A stretch of 31,730 nucleotides of DNA from Ruminococcaceae bacterium UBA6413. Lineage in GTDB: Bacteria; Bacillota; Clostridia; Oscillospirales; Ruminococcaceae. The first letter of the stretch is position 1. Each line of letters opens with the position of its first letter. The stretch spans positions 1 to 31,730 of the forward strand of contig DJPL01000056.1 of NCBI GenBank assembly GCA_002437415.1, in the 5' to 3' direction. Positions 24,074-31,307 of the stretch are shown one piece after another. The notes below the pieces were generated by a model. It worked only from the letters and a program-made list of their open reading frames with translations, was not told the DNA's origin and ran no database searches. A program made the position numbers and the translations under genes.

Positions 24074-26149
24074 TTATATGCTTACTTGGGCAGATACGCA
24101 CTTGCCGCCGTACAGCTTTTCGCTGAGCTCGGTCGGTTGTATAAAGCCTGCGTACAGTGTGTACTTGCCGCTTCTCACCGCTCTTATGCCATTATCGTTG
24201 ACAGTTTCAAAAGCACTTTCGGGGATCGCTATGCTTAGCACAATACTTTCTCCGTCAAAAAGCGACACACGTTCAAACGCGCAAAGGCTGTGATTTTTGA
24301 CACCGTTTTCGCTCTTTATATATACCTGTAAAACGTCCTCCGCGCTTCTTTTTCCGACATTTGTGACCTTTACTTCAAGAACACCGTCACTGTACGAAAT
24401 GTCGGAGCATTCAAAGTGTGAATAGGTAAGCCCGTAGCCGAAAGGATAAAGCACATTGCTTTCGTCCTCGCAATAGCGGTAGGTTCTGTTCTTCATCGAA
24501 TAATCGGTAAACTCGGGTAGCATATCCGCCGATTTATAGAAAGTAACAGGGAGCTTGCCGGACGGTGATACCTCGCCGAAAAGTATCTCGGCTAGCGCCT
24601 TTCCGCCGTACTGACCCGGATACCATGCGTTGATAATAGCGTTTCCCTCACACTCGGGATTTACACTGCTTCCCGCCGCAAGTACTATTATAATGGGTTT
24701 TCCTGTATTTTTAAGCTTTTGCAGCAGCACACGCTGTACCTCGGGTAGTCTTAAATCGGGCTTGTCACCCGAAGCAAACTCATTTCCCGTGTCACCCTCC
24801 TCGCCCTCAAGAGTAGCGTCAAGTCCTACACATACCACAGTAACATCTGCCGCTTCACAAGCCGCAACCGCCTCGGCATATCTGTCACCGGGGAGTGCAA
24901 GTCCCTGCGTTTTGTTGCGGAACAGCTGACAGCCCTCGGCATAGTACACTCTTCCGTCAAACGCATCCTGTATACCCTCAAGGAAGGTTATGCTTCTGTC
25001 TGGAGTACCGTTGTAGTTTCCGAGCAATGCCGCACGACTGTCTGCGTTAGGACCGATCACCGCTATTGAGTTTATTTTATCGCGGTCAAGCGGCAAGATA
25101 CCGTCATTATGCAACAACACCACAGACTTTTCAGCCGCTTCAAGTGACAGCGCCTTGTTGCTATCGCAGGCGATAAGGTCAAACGGCAGCTCGTCAAATT
25201 TGTTATCGTCAAGCTGACCGAGCCTTATTCTTGTGCGCAGAGCATGAATGCAGGCAGTCCTTATATCTTCCTTTGTTATAAGCCCCTCCTCAAGCGCCGC
25301 CAAAATATGCAGATAAGTATTTCCGCAGTTGACATCACAGCCCGCTTTAAGTGCCATAGCCGCCGATTGCGGCGCGGTATCGGTGATCTTATGCGATGTA
25401 TGGAAATCCCTTATCGCCCAGCAGTCGGACACGAAATAGCCGTCAAAGTCCCACTCACGGAGCTTCGCCATAAGCTTTTCCGATGCGCAAGCGGGCTCGC
25501 CGTTCACCCTGTTATATGCGCCCATTACGCCCTCAACATTTGCCTGCTTGACAAGCGCTTCAAATGCGGGCAGATATGTTTCTTCAAGATCCTTATCGCT
25601 CACCTTGGCATCAAACTCATGACGCAATGCTTCAGGTCCGCTGTGTACTGCAAAATGCTTTGCACAGGCGGCGGCACGCAGGTATTTTTTATCGCCCTGT
25701 ATGCCTTTTACAAAATTAACGCCTAAGCGCGATGTAAGATATGGGTCTTCGCCGTAGGTTTCGTGACCTCTGCCCCACCTGGGGTCACGGAATATATTTA
25801 TATTCGGTGCCCACAAAGTAAGCCCCTTGTATATGTCGGTATCACCATGCTTTTTCGCACTGTTGTACATTGCCCTTGCTTCTGTTGAAACAACCTCGCC
25901 GACACGGTACATCATATCCTTGTCAAATGCCGCCGCAAGTCCTATCGCCTGCGGGAACACTGTAGCCGTGCCTGCTCTTGCCACTCCGTGCAGACCCTCG
26001 TTCCACCAGTTATAAGACGGCAGACCTGCCTTTTCAATAGCGGGTGCGTCATATTTCAGCTGTTGTGCCTGCTCTTCCGTTGTGAGCGCGTCGGTAAGCG
26101 CCACAGCCCTTTCATATGCCGAAAGGGTTTTATCCTTATATTTTTCCAT
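24074..26149 (-). CDS. Glycoside hydrolase family 3 beta-glycosidase
   Basis: A 691-residue GH3 enzyme with no signal peptide, so it acts in the cytoplasm on imported oligosaccharides. Domain order is GH3 N-terminal barrel (about 20-300), GH3 C-terminal domain (about 335-560) and a fibronectin III-like domain (about 600-670). The nucleophile is Asp242 in GYFVSDCWAI; the substrate-binding Lys-His is in CAKHFAVHSG (164-165); RDPRWGRGHETYGEDP and PSYNWWNEGLHGVARAG are also present. The C-terminal domain has LEGEEGDTGNEF, where the acid/base Glu is expected. The N-terminal pattern fits beta-xylosidase/beta-glucosidase members; the exact sugar cannot be told. AAGGAGA gives the start. It is monocistronic. 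Confidence 0.93.
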   Translation of the reverse strand: MEKYKDKTLSAYERAVALTDALTTEEQAQQLKYDAPAIEKAGLPSYNWWNEGLHGVARAGTATVFPQAIGLAAAFDKDMMYRVGEVVSTEARAMYNSAKKHGDTDIYKGLTLWAPNINIFRDPRWGRGHETYGEDPYLTSRLGVNFVKGIQGDKKYLRAAACAKHFAVHSGPEALRHEFDAKVSDKDLEETYLPAFEALVKQANVEGVMGAYNRVNGEPACASEKLMAKLREWDFDGYFVSDCWAIRDFHTSHKITDTAPQSAAMALKAGCDVNCGNTYLHILAALEEGLITKEDIRTACIHALRTRIRLGQLDDNKFDELPFDLIACDSNKALSLEAAEKSVVLLHNDGILPLDRDKINSIAVIGPNADSRAALLGNYNGTPDRSITFLEGIQDAFDGRVYYAEGCQLFRNKTQGLALPGDRYAEAVAACEAADVTVVCVGLDATLEGEEGDTGNEFASGDKPDLRLPEVQRVLLQKLKNTGKPIIIVLAAGSSVNPECEGNAIINAWYPGQYGGKALAEILFGEVSPSGKLPVTFYKSADMLPEFTDYSMKNRTYRYCEDESNVLYPFGYGLTYSHFECSDISYSDGVLEVKVTNVGKRSAEDVLQVYIKSENGVKNHSLCAFERVSLFDGESIVLSIAIPESAFETVNDNGIRAVRSGKYTLYAGFIQPTELSEKLYGGKCVSAQVSI

Positions 26150-26191
26150 ATTGTTCTCCTTATAAAGCCGATGCTTTCACCTGTTTTTCTG

Positions 26192-26220
26192 ATTGTAACA
26201 TAATTGCACCCGGGTTTCAA
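26192..26220 (-). promoter_or_regulatory. Promoter of GH3 gene
   Basis: Minus strand -35 TTGAAA (26215-26220), 17-bp spacer, -10 TACAAT (26192-26197), starting just past the neighbouring terminator. Confidence 0.75.
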
Positions 26221-26224
26221 GATA

Positions 26225-26260
26225 AAAAATAAACGGACAGCGAATTTTTACGCTGTCCGT
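26225..26260 (-). terminator. Terminator of small envelope protein gene
   Basis: A perfect 10-bp stem, ACGGACAGCG (26233-26242) with CGCTGTCCGT (26251-26260), followed on the minus strand by TTATTTTTT. Confidence 0.9.
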
Positions 26261-26279
26261 GAACATTTAAAAGATATAT

Positions 26280-26555
26280 TTATTTGTCGCTGTCCTTTGA
26301 CCTTCTGTTGCTTATAACAGAACCGGTAACTATTCCGCCGACAAGGACTGCCGCACCCGCTGTGCTGAGCACTATCCAACCCGGAAATGCGTTGCTCTCC
26401 GCAGTCTGCTGTGCAATAAGCCCGTTCTGCGTCATTTCGTTCTTTGCGTTACTGCCGTTGTCCGTCGGGGATTGCGCACAGGCATAAACGCTGACTGTGA
26501 GTAATGTAGTTGCCAGAGCAACTATGGAAGTGATTGTTTTGAGTAGCTTTGTCAT
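26280..26555 (-). CDS. Small exported single-pass membrane protein, unknown function
   Basis: A 91-residue protein with an N-terminal signal (KLLKTITSIVALATTLLTVS, likely cleaved near YACA-QS), a short Asn/Gln/Thr-rich external part, and a C-terminal membrane helix (GWIVLSTAGAAVLVGGIVTG) followed by the basic-charged tail SNRRSKDSDK. ATG 26555 is chosen because AAAGGA lies about ten bases upstream; the longer frame adds an N-terminus with no such site. Family not recognised. It is driven by a promoter with four TGTAAC-type boxes, so it may belong to an envelope-stress or cell-wall regulon. Confidence 0.75.
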   Translation of the reverse strand: MTKLLKTITSIVALATTLLTVSVYACAQSPTDNGSNAKNEMTQNGLIAQQTAESNAFPGWIVLSTAGAAVLVGGIVTGSVISNRRSKDSDK

Positions 26556-26617
26556 AATTTTCAGTCCTTTCGTTATTATGCATTTCATTGTTATGTAGTA
26601 AGGTGTATTTTTTCTTT

Positions 26618-26702
26618 CCTGATTTTAGTATATCACATAAAAAACGCAAGTCAATATTTATGACAAAACTGTAACTATTTTGTTACCGATTTGTAACCTT
26701 TT
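26618..26702. repeat. Duplicated 85-bp promoter region, copy A
   Basis: Aligns without gaps to 27809-27893; by hand count 75 of 85 bases match. It contains the promoter and the four boxes. Confidence 0.85.
26627..26697 (-). promoter_or_regulatory. Promoter A with four WalR/PhoP-like boxes
   Basis: Minus strand -35 TTGACT (26649-26654), 16-bp spacer, -10 TATACT (26627-26632). Directly upstream, the plus strand reads TATGAC, TGTAAC, TGTTAC, TGTAAC at 26659, 26670, 26681 and 26692, each separated by 5 bp (11-bp pitch). The TGTWAH-N5-TGTWAH form is the published WalR (YycF) consensus; OmpR-family PhoP sites have the same pitch. Confidence 0.7.
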
Positions 26703-26768
26703 TGGCTGTTCGGCAGGGGTATCAACTGCCGCGCTTTACCTGCAAACAAATGAGGGCTTTCATTATAC

Positions 26769-26805
26769 AAAAAAGCGGCTGACAGCCCTAAAAGGCATCA
26801 GCCGC
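26769..26805 (-). terminator. Terminator of the two-gene membrane unit
   Basis: GCGGCTGA (26775-26782) pairs with TCAGCCGC (26798-26805), followed on the minus strand by T6. Confidence 0.85.
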
Positions 26806-26841
26806 ATAACAGATATAATTGTACAATCCCTATATACATTA

Positions 26842-27303
26842 TTAATCAAACAATACAGTTAAATCATGACCGAAGCACATCAGACACACTGCTATGTACA
26901 AAATCGGATTTGAAATAATGACAATTAACCGTTCTAAACCCTTTCTGCATTTTCGTATGAAATAAAATGTTGATAAAATAACGAACAAGAAAACAGCACA
27001 CCATGCATAAATGACAGAATCCAACAGTTCGTTTAGAAAACAGGCAATAAAGATAAAAATTAAAGAAATCGCCGGCACGATAGCCCTGTCTTTAAGATAA
27101 AAGCTTGTATCGGTTTTGGTGATCAGCGTAATTACTATCGGAAGAAATCCGCCAAGTAAAGCACTGAACAAACAGCCGAGCCTTAAAGCTTTTAATTCTT
27201 TGCCAATAGAAAAAATGACAAAAGAAATTCCAAATATCAGACATATTGATATTGGAAAAATCGATAAACCGATAAGCTTTCTGCTTGTAAAATTATACTT
27301 CAT
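26842..27303 (-). CDS. Hypothetical multi-pass membrane protein
   Basis: A 153-residue, very hydrophobic protein with about five membrane segments (for example LIGLSIFPISICLIFGISFV, LGCLFSALLGGFLPIVITLI, AISLIFIFIACFLNELL). No conserved motif recognised. GGAGG precedes the ATG. It starts 28 bp after the other membrane gene ending at 27332 and ends before a strong terminator, so the two form one unit. Confidence 0.72.
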   Translation of the reverse strand: MKYNFTSRKLIGLSIFPISICLIFGISFVIFSIGKELKALRLGCLFSALLGGFLPIVITLITKTDTSFYLKDRAIVPAISLIFIFIACFLNELLDSVIYAWCAVFLFVILSTFYFIRKCRKGLERLIVIISNPILYIAVCLMCFGHDLTVLFD

Positions 27304-27331
27304 GAAACCTCCGATACCAAAACGTAGCAGT

Positions 27332-27745
27332 TTAGTTTTGTTTTTTGCAGACCAATCTTGTTAATTTCGCCAGAGCGAAAGACGGCAATTGTACAACAAG
27401 CATTTCTAATACTATAATTACCGCATCGGTATAAACATCGGGATTAAAAAATTGGGAACTTCCACTACGGAGATAGTACAATAAATACACCCCCTCGTTT
27501 TCGAATATCAAGACAAACAGAAGTGTAATAATCGCACCGCAGAATATTACGTATACAGGCAAATCAAAACAAAGAACCGCCAGATACGTTATAAGTATTA
27601 CCGCAACGAATGAGCAAGCTATTTGGATGTCTTGGATGTCATCAAAACTGCCGTTCATAACGTCCATAAAATGAATAAGTATATGCATTAGCAACACCAA
27701 CACCTGCATCCCGATACCTAAACTTATGTTTTTTGCAGTCTTCAT
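27332..27745 (-). CDS. Hypothetical multi-pass membrane protein
   Basis: A 137-residue hydrophobic protein with about four membrane segments (ISLGIGMQVLVLLMHILIHF, CSFVAVILITYLAVLCF, VYVIFCGAIITLLFVLIFE, AVIIVLEMLVVQLPSFALA). No family recognised. AGGAGG precedes the start. First gene behind promoter B, so with its neighbour it may respond to the same regulator as the small exported protein at 26280. AT content is higher than in the housekeeping genes. Confidence 0.72.
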   Translation of the reverse strand: MKTAKNISLGIGMQVLVLLMHILIHFMDVMNGSFDDIQDIQIACSFVAVILITYLAVLCFDLPVYVIFCGAIITLLFVLIFENEGVYLLYYLRSGSSQFFNPDVYTDAVIIVLEMLVVQLPSFALAKLTRLVCKKQN

Positions 27746-27808
27746 TTGATCCTCCTGTCTGCCGATGTTGAATCAGATAGTATAACACCTGTAATGTATA
27801 TTCTTTTT

Positions 27809-27893
27809 CCTGATTTCAGTATATCATACAAAAAAAGTAAGTCAATAATTGTAACAAAACTGTAACTGTTTTGTTACCGATTTGAAACCTTTT
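27809..27893. repeat. Duplicated 85-bp promoter region, copy B
   Basis: Partner of 26618-26702. The genes driven by the two copies are unrelated in sequence. Confidence 0.85.
27818..27888 (-). promoter_or_regulatory. Promoter B with four WalR/PhoP-like boxes
   Basis: Minus strand -35 TTGACT (27840-27845), 16-bp spacer, -10 TATACT (27818-27823). Boxes TGTAAC, TGTAAC, TGTTAC, TGAAAC on the plus strand at 27850, 27861, 27872 and 27883, 11-bp pitch. The same bases also form a dyad, GTAACAAAAC with GTTTTGTTAC (27851-27877). Confidence 0.7.
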
Positions 27894-27896
27894 GGG

Positions 27897-28940
27897 TTAA
27901 TTCTCCGTTATCTCTTCAATAACGCATTCGCCGCTTGAAACAGATGTTGTAATATAAGTACCATAGCTACCGTCCGTAGCTTCACAGTTATACATAGCAG
28001 TTCCTGTTTTTGTCAGCTTTTGCTCGTTACCACCGAGCTTTACGTCAACCGAACCCGATGCCGTGCTGTAGTCGATCCTGGTCTTGGTGTTTTTCGGCAG
28101 TGCAATATAGGTTCTTCCGCTTGCCATATCAAGCTCCGCTTCGGTGATTTCTCCCGTACAATATATCGAAAGACTGCCTGACATCAGATCCGACCTTATC
28201 GTGCCGCCAACGCCTGTCACCTTGACCGATCCCGAGCTTACCTTGAATTCATTTCTTGAAGCATTAAAATCATTCAGCACAACCTCTCCGCTCTTGCACT
28301 CCACTTTCAGATCACCCGATATCACGCTGTTTTCGGCATAACGACCTATAAGCTCCACACTGCCCGATGCAACGTCAAGCGTCAGATCCTCTGACTGAGC
28401 GGTTGAATTTATAACTCCGCTTGCGATCAATATATCCGATTTTTGCGCAAACGGAATATCTCCCATGACTGTGCCCGATGCGATATACATTTTCGTATAA
28501 TCCAGCTTGTTTGAGCATCTGTATCTTTCGGGAAGTGATATTTCGATCTTTGCGGGAACAGGATCGAATGTGAACATCGGGAATAAAAACGATTCTTGAA
28601 TTTCATGAATTATAAGCTCGCTTTTATCTATCCTGCATTCAAGCTTTTTATTTTTATCCGCTGTAGTGTATTTTACAACTGTTTTCCCTTCATTGTTATA
28701 ACTGAATACGGTTTTAGCGCCGAGCACAGTCATATCTATGCCGACATATTTGTTTTCATTCACATTTTCAGGATCATCGCCGCTGTCTTCAAATGTGTAT
28801 GTTGTGGTTTTCATATTTTTCTCTAATTTTTCGTTCATATACTTCTCTCCCTGTACCGTCACCGGTAACGCCAGAATTGCACAACCGGCAATACCGATTA
28901 TCAGAAGAGCCGCCGAAATAATAAGTATTATTTTTTTCAT
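27897..28940 (-). CDS. DUF4097 beta-helix-like envelope protein, probable lipoprotein
   Basis: A 347-residue exported protein. The N-terminus has a hydrophobic signal ending in a lipobox-like IAGC (Cys20). From about residue 150 to the end there are about nine repeats of an (A/S)SG(S/T/E) turn at roughly 20-25 residue steps, for example YIASGTVMGDI, DVASGSVELIG, KVSSGSVKVTG, DMASGRTYIAL, STASGSVDVKL, which fits the DUF4097 beta-helix fold. Function unknown; related proteins sit with PadR and DUF1700 genes or in LiaG-like loci. The start is ATG 28940, overlapping the DUF1700 stop as TGATG, so translation is coupled; a longer open frame upstream is only read-through of the neighbour's antiphase. 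Confidence 0.88.
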   Translation of the reverse strand: MKKIILIISAALLIIGIAGCAILALPVTVQGEKYMNEKLEKNMKTTTYTFEDSGDDPENVNENKYVGIDMTVLGAKTVFSYNNEGKTVVKYTTADKNKKLECRIDKSELIIHEIQESFLFPMFTFDPVPAKIEISLPERYRCSNKLDYTKMYIASGTVMGDIPFAQKSDILIASGVINSTAQSEDLTLDVASGSVELIGRYAENSVISGDLKVECKSGEVVLNDFNASRNEFKVSSGSVKVTGVGGTIRSDLMSGSLSIYCTGEITEAELDMASGRTYIALPKNTKTRIDYSTASGSVDVKLGGNEQKLTKTGTAMYNCEATDGSYGTYITTSVSSGECVIEEITEN

Positions 28941-29563
28941 CAGAATTCCGCCTTTCTTCCGGTAAATGCCTTTACATGAAGCCTTGCTATCGCTTTTACC
29001 ATGCCGACAAATGCCTTTATCACATTCGGAATAAACACCGCTGTTATTCCACCCAGTCCGAGTACCGCAAGCCCTGCAAATACATTGAACATTCCACCGA
29101 ACAGCATCGTTGTAAGGCTGTCGGGAATAGCCGGAACAAATACCGCAACAATATTTGCAATGCCCGATACAACAAACGCAAATGCTAACGCAATGTATGT
29201 TATGACAAGTGCAAATACTGTGGGCAATGCCCAATCAAGCACAAACAGGTCAAGCAGTATCACGCCGGTTATCAGACCGCCGCTTATCCTGCCTGTATCT
29301 GCTGTTACATAACCTGCTACGTCTGTGCGCCGCATATTGCTATCAACGTGCTGTGTATCATCTGCGTTCACGCCTGCGTATTCTCTGATTATTTCTGCGG
29401 GATCGCCGAGCTTTTCGCATATCTCACTTTCGCTTTCGCCGTTTTCTGCTCCTTCGGAAAAATGCTGTTCGAAATCCTCTGCCATTTCATCTATGGATAA
29501 CGAGCACCTTGCCGCTTCATTTTGCAGAGCTTCCATAAACTCTGCCTTTGTCTGATAAGTCAT
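28940..29563 (-). CDS. DUF1700 (HAAS-domain) membrane protein
   Basis: A 207-residue protein. The N-terminal ~75 residues form a soluble helical HAAS-like domain (AEFMEALQNEAARCSLSIDEM, then EICEKLGDPAEIIREYAG). The C-terminal part has about four membrane segments (LITGVILLDLFVLDWALPTV, LVITYIALAFAFVVSGIANI and others) and a basic end. ATG 29563 is chosen: AGGGGG lies about 10 bases upstream. Proteins of this type are usually encoded just after PadR regulators and are thought to control or anchor envelope functions. It is 14 bp after padR. Confidence 0.88.
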   Translation of the reverse strand: MTYQTKAEFMEALQNEAARCSLSIDEMAEDFEQHFSEGAENGESESEICEKLGDPAEIIREYAGVNADDTQHVDSNMRRTDVAGYVTADTGRISGGLITGVILLDLFVLDWALPTVFALVITYIALAFAFVVSGIANIVAVFVPAIPDSLTTMLFGGMFNVFAGLAVLGLGGITAVFIPNVIKAFVGMVKAIARLHVKAFTGRKAEF

Positions 29564-29577
29564 ACTTCGTTTCCCCC

Positions 29578-29892
29578 TCAATCTTCTATTCCTATTATTC
29601 TGTTGACCGACTTATAGAAATCTGTCCATTCGCTGAGCTGTGCCGCCAGTTTACTTTTGCCGACATCGGTCAGCGAATAGTACTTTCTTGACGGTCCTTC
29701 GCTTGATTCTACAAAGTAGTAGGTTATACAACCTTCGTCCTTCAATCGCTTCATAAGTGGGTAGATCGTACCCTCGGTAATGTGTATACTCTCGGAAATT
29801 GAGTTTACCAGTTCATAGCCGTAACAGTCGCGCTTTGACAGCAACGCCAACACGCACAACTCCAATGTTCCTCTTTTAAGTTGCGGATTCAT
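29578..29892 (-). CDS. PadR-family transcriptional regulator
   Basis: A 104-residue winged-helix regulator of the short PadR-s2 type: MNPQLKRGTLELCVLALLSK, CYGYELVNSISESIHITEGTIYPLMKRLKDEG as the DNA-binding part, the wing with SRKYYSLTDVGK, and a short C-terminal dimer helix. ATG 29892 is used because AAAGGAG lies seven bases upstream; the longer frame starts without one. First gene of padR-DUF1700-DUF4097. A 19-bp dyad covers its own -35 region, so autorepression is likely. Its signal is unknown. Confidence 0.92.
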   Translation of the reverse strand: MNPQLKRGTLELCVLALLSKRDCYGYELVNSISESIHITEGTIYPLMKRLKDEGCITYYFVESSEGPSRKYYSLTDVGKSKLAAQLSEWTDFYKSVNRIIGIED

Positions 29893-29924
29893 ACACTGCT
29901 CCTTTCTGTTTTTTCCCCACATTT

Positions 29925-29957
29925 AGTATATCACAATGTACCGTGCGTTGCAAGGTA
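29925..29957 (-). promoter_or_regulatory. padR promoter overlapped by a 19-bp dyad operator
   Basis: Minus strand -35 TTGCAA (29948-29953), 17-bp spacer, -10 TATACT (29925-29930). The dyad TACC-g-TGC-gtt-GCA-a-GGTA (29939-29957) overlaps the -35 and the spacer, a position suited to repression by the PadR protein. Confidence 0.65.
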
Positions 29958-30055
29958 GCAAGTGTGAAAATCCAACAGATTATTTCAGTTGTTTTTTGTG
30001 GAATATATACAAAAGTGTAAAAGTGTTTGTCTCAATGCCTGCTTTTTTACACGGC

Positions 30056-30096
30056 ATATAAAAAAGCCGGAACAACCAAACGGCTGTCCCGGCTTT
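30056..30096 (-). terminator. Terminator of GH130 gene
   Basis: AAAGCCGG (30063-30070) pairs with CCGGCTTT (30089-30096), with three more pairs inside, followed on the minus strand by a T run. Confidence 0.88.
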
Positions 30097-30122
30097 GATA
30101 TATCCGAATTAAATCAATTCAA

Positions 30123-31130
30123 TCAAACGCTGCTGTGCTTCTTAACGTAGTCTACAACTTCGTCAACAGTTGTGAATGCCATGCTTACACAGGTATCGGC
30201 ACAACCGTAGTAGATAGCAATTCTGCCTGTATCGGCATCGCAAAGTGCTGCGCAGGGGAATGTAACGTTCTGAACGTCACCTACGCACTCATAGTACTCT
30301 CTGGGGTTGAGGAGGTACTCGGCGCAACGATACTTAACCTTCCAGGGCTTGTCAATGTCAAGGATAGCAGCTGAGAAGCTGTATACATAACCGTTGCAGC
30401 TCTGAAGAACGCCGTGGTAAAATACCAGCCAGCCTTCGCTTGTTTCTATCGGGATAGGTCCTGCACCGATCTTGAGTGATTCCCAACCCTTCATGGGAGC
30501 CATTACATGTCTGTGTTCGCCCCAGTACTTCATATCAGGTGACTGTGAAAGGTACATATCGCCGAAAGGAGTATGACCGCTGTCTGAAGGACGGCTGAAC
30601 ATAACGTACTTGCCGTTTATCTTACGGGGGAACATAACGCCGTTTCTGTTAAAGGGAAGGAATGCGTTTTCGCACTGGTGGAACTCCTTGAAGTCCTTTG
30701 TCCAACCCACACCGATCGTAGGCTTCCAGCCGTAAGCGTTGCACCATGTGATCCAGAATCTGTCTTCGATCCATACGCATCTGGGGTCATAGCCGTACTG
30801 CCAGGGATTAGCTTCTGCTGTTTCGGGATCGTCGTTTATCCATTCAACCTTTTCTTCATTGATGTTCCAGTGTACGCCGTCCTCTGAGAAACCTGCGTGG
30901 ATAGCCATGTTTCTTTCCTTGTCGTCAACACGGAAAACACCTGCGAACTTGCCCTTTTCGCTTTCGAAAGGAACAACTGCGCTGTTGAAGATAGAGTTGC
31001 TTGTAGGAAGAAGGTCACGGGGGATTATGGGGTTGTTATCTGCACGCCAGATAACGTCCTTGCAACCTGCGGGACGATCCTGCCAAGGTATGTTCGGTAA
31101 AGATGTACCGTTGATTACTTTTACGTTCAT
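30123..31130 (-). CDS. GH130 beta-1,4-mannooligosaccharide phosphorylase
   Basis: A 335-residue, signal-less five-blade beta-propeller of GH130. It uses inorganic phosphate to split beta-1,4-mannosyl links, giving mannose 1-phosphate. The length and patterns FAGVFRVDD, HAGFSEDGVHW, YGYDPRCVW (probable catalytic Asp115), WTKDFKEF and FYHGVL fit subfamily GH130_2, like RaMP2 of Ruminococcus albus, rather than the longer mannosylglucose phosphorylase (GH130_1). The subfamily call is from memory. AAGGAGA precedes the start. Codon use is that of a highly expressed gene. No epimerase, transporter or mannanase is adjacent, so it is an isolated part of a mannan pathway. Confidence 0.9.
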   Translation of the reverse strand: MNVKVINGTSLPNIPWQDRPAGCKDVIWRADNNPIIPRDLLPTSNSIFNSAVVPFESEKGKFAGVFRVDDKERNMAIHAGFSEDGVHWNINEEKVEWINDDPETAEANPWQYGYDPRCVWIEDRFWITWCNAYGWKPTIGVGWTKDFKEFHQCENAFLPFNRNGVMFPRKINGKYVMFSRPSDSGHTPFGDMYLSQSPDMKYWGEHRHVMAPMKGWESLKIGAGPIPIETSEGWLVFYHGVLQSCNGYVYSFSAAILDIDKPWKVKYRCAEYLLNPREYYECVGDVQNVTFPCAALCDADTGRIAIYYGCADTCVSMAFTTVDEVVDYVKKHSSV

Positions 31131-31168
31131 ACTTGATTCTCCTTGATAATGTCATATTTCCGTTAAGA

Positions 31169-31220
31169 AGCGTTAAACGCTCTTTGTATTAAGTATATCA
31201 TAGTCATTCTTTAAATGCAA
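31169..31220 (-). promoter_or_regulatory. GH130 promoter and downstream dyad
   Basis: Minus strand -35 TTGCAT (31215-31220), 17-bp spacer, -10 TATACT (31192-31197). Just after the predicted transcription start is a perfect dyad, AGCGTT-A-AACGCT (31169-31181), placed like an operator for a sugar-responsive (for example LacI-type) repressor. The regulator is not identified. Confidence 0.6.
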
Positions 31221-31307
31221 GAGTTTTTGTTAAAATTTTTTACTTAATTTTTAGGCTAATAAACTAAAAAATGAGTAAATTTTGGGCGTAAACTGCGGCG
31301 TGGGCGA

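Noticed and set aside
31221..31307. CRISPR leader on the left of the array
   Set aside because: The repeat orientation and the degenerate repeat at 31308 show that the left side is the trailer end; the AT-rich stretch belongs to the GH130 upstream region.
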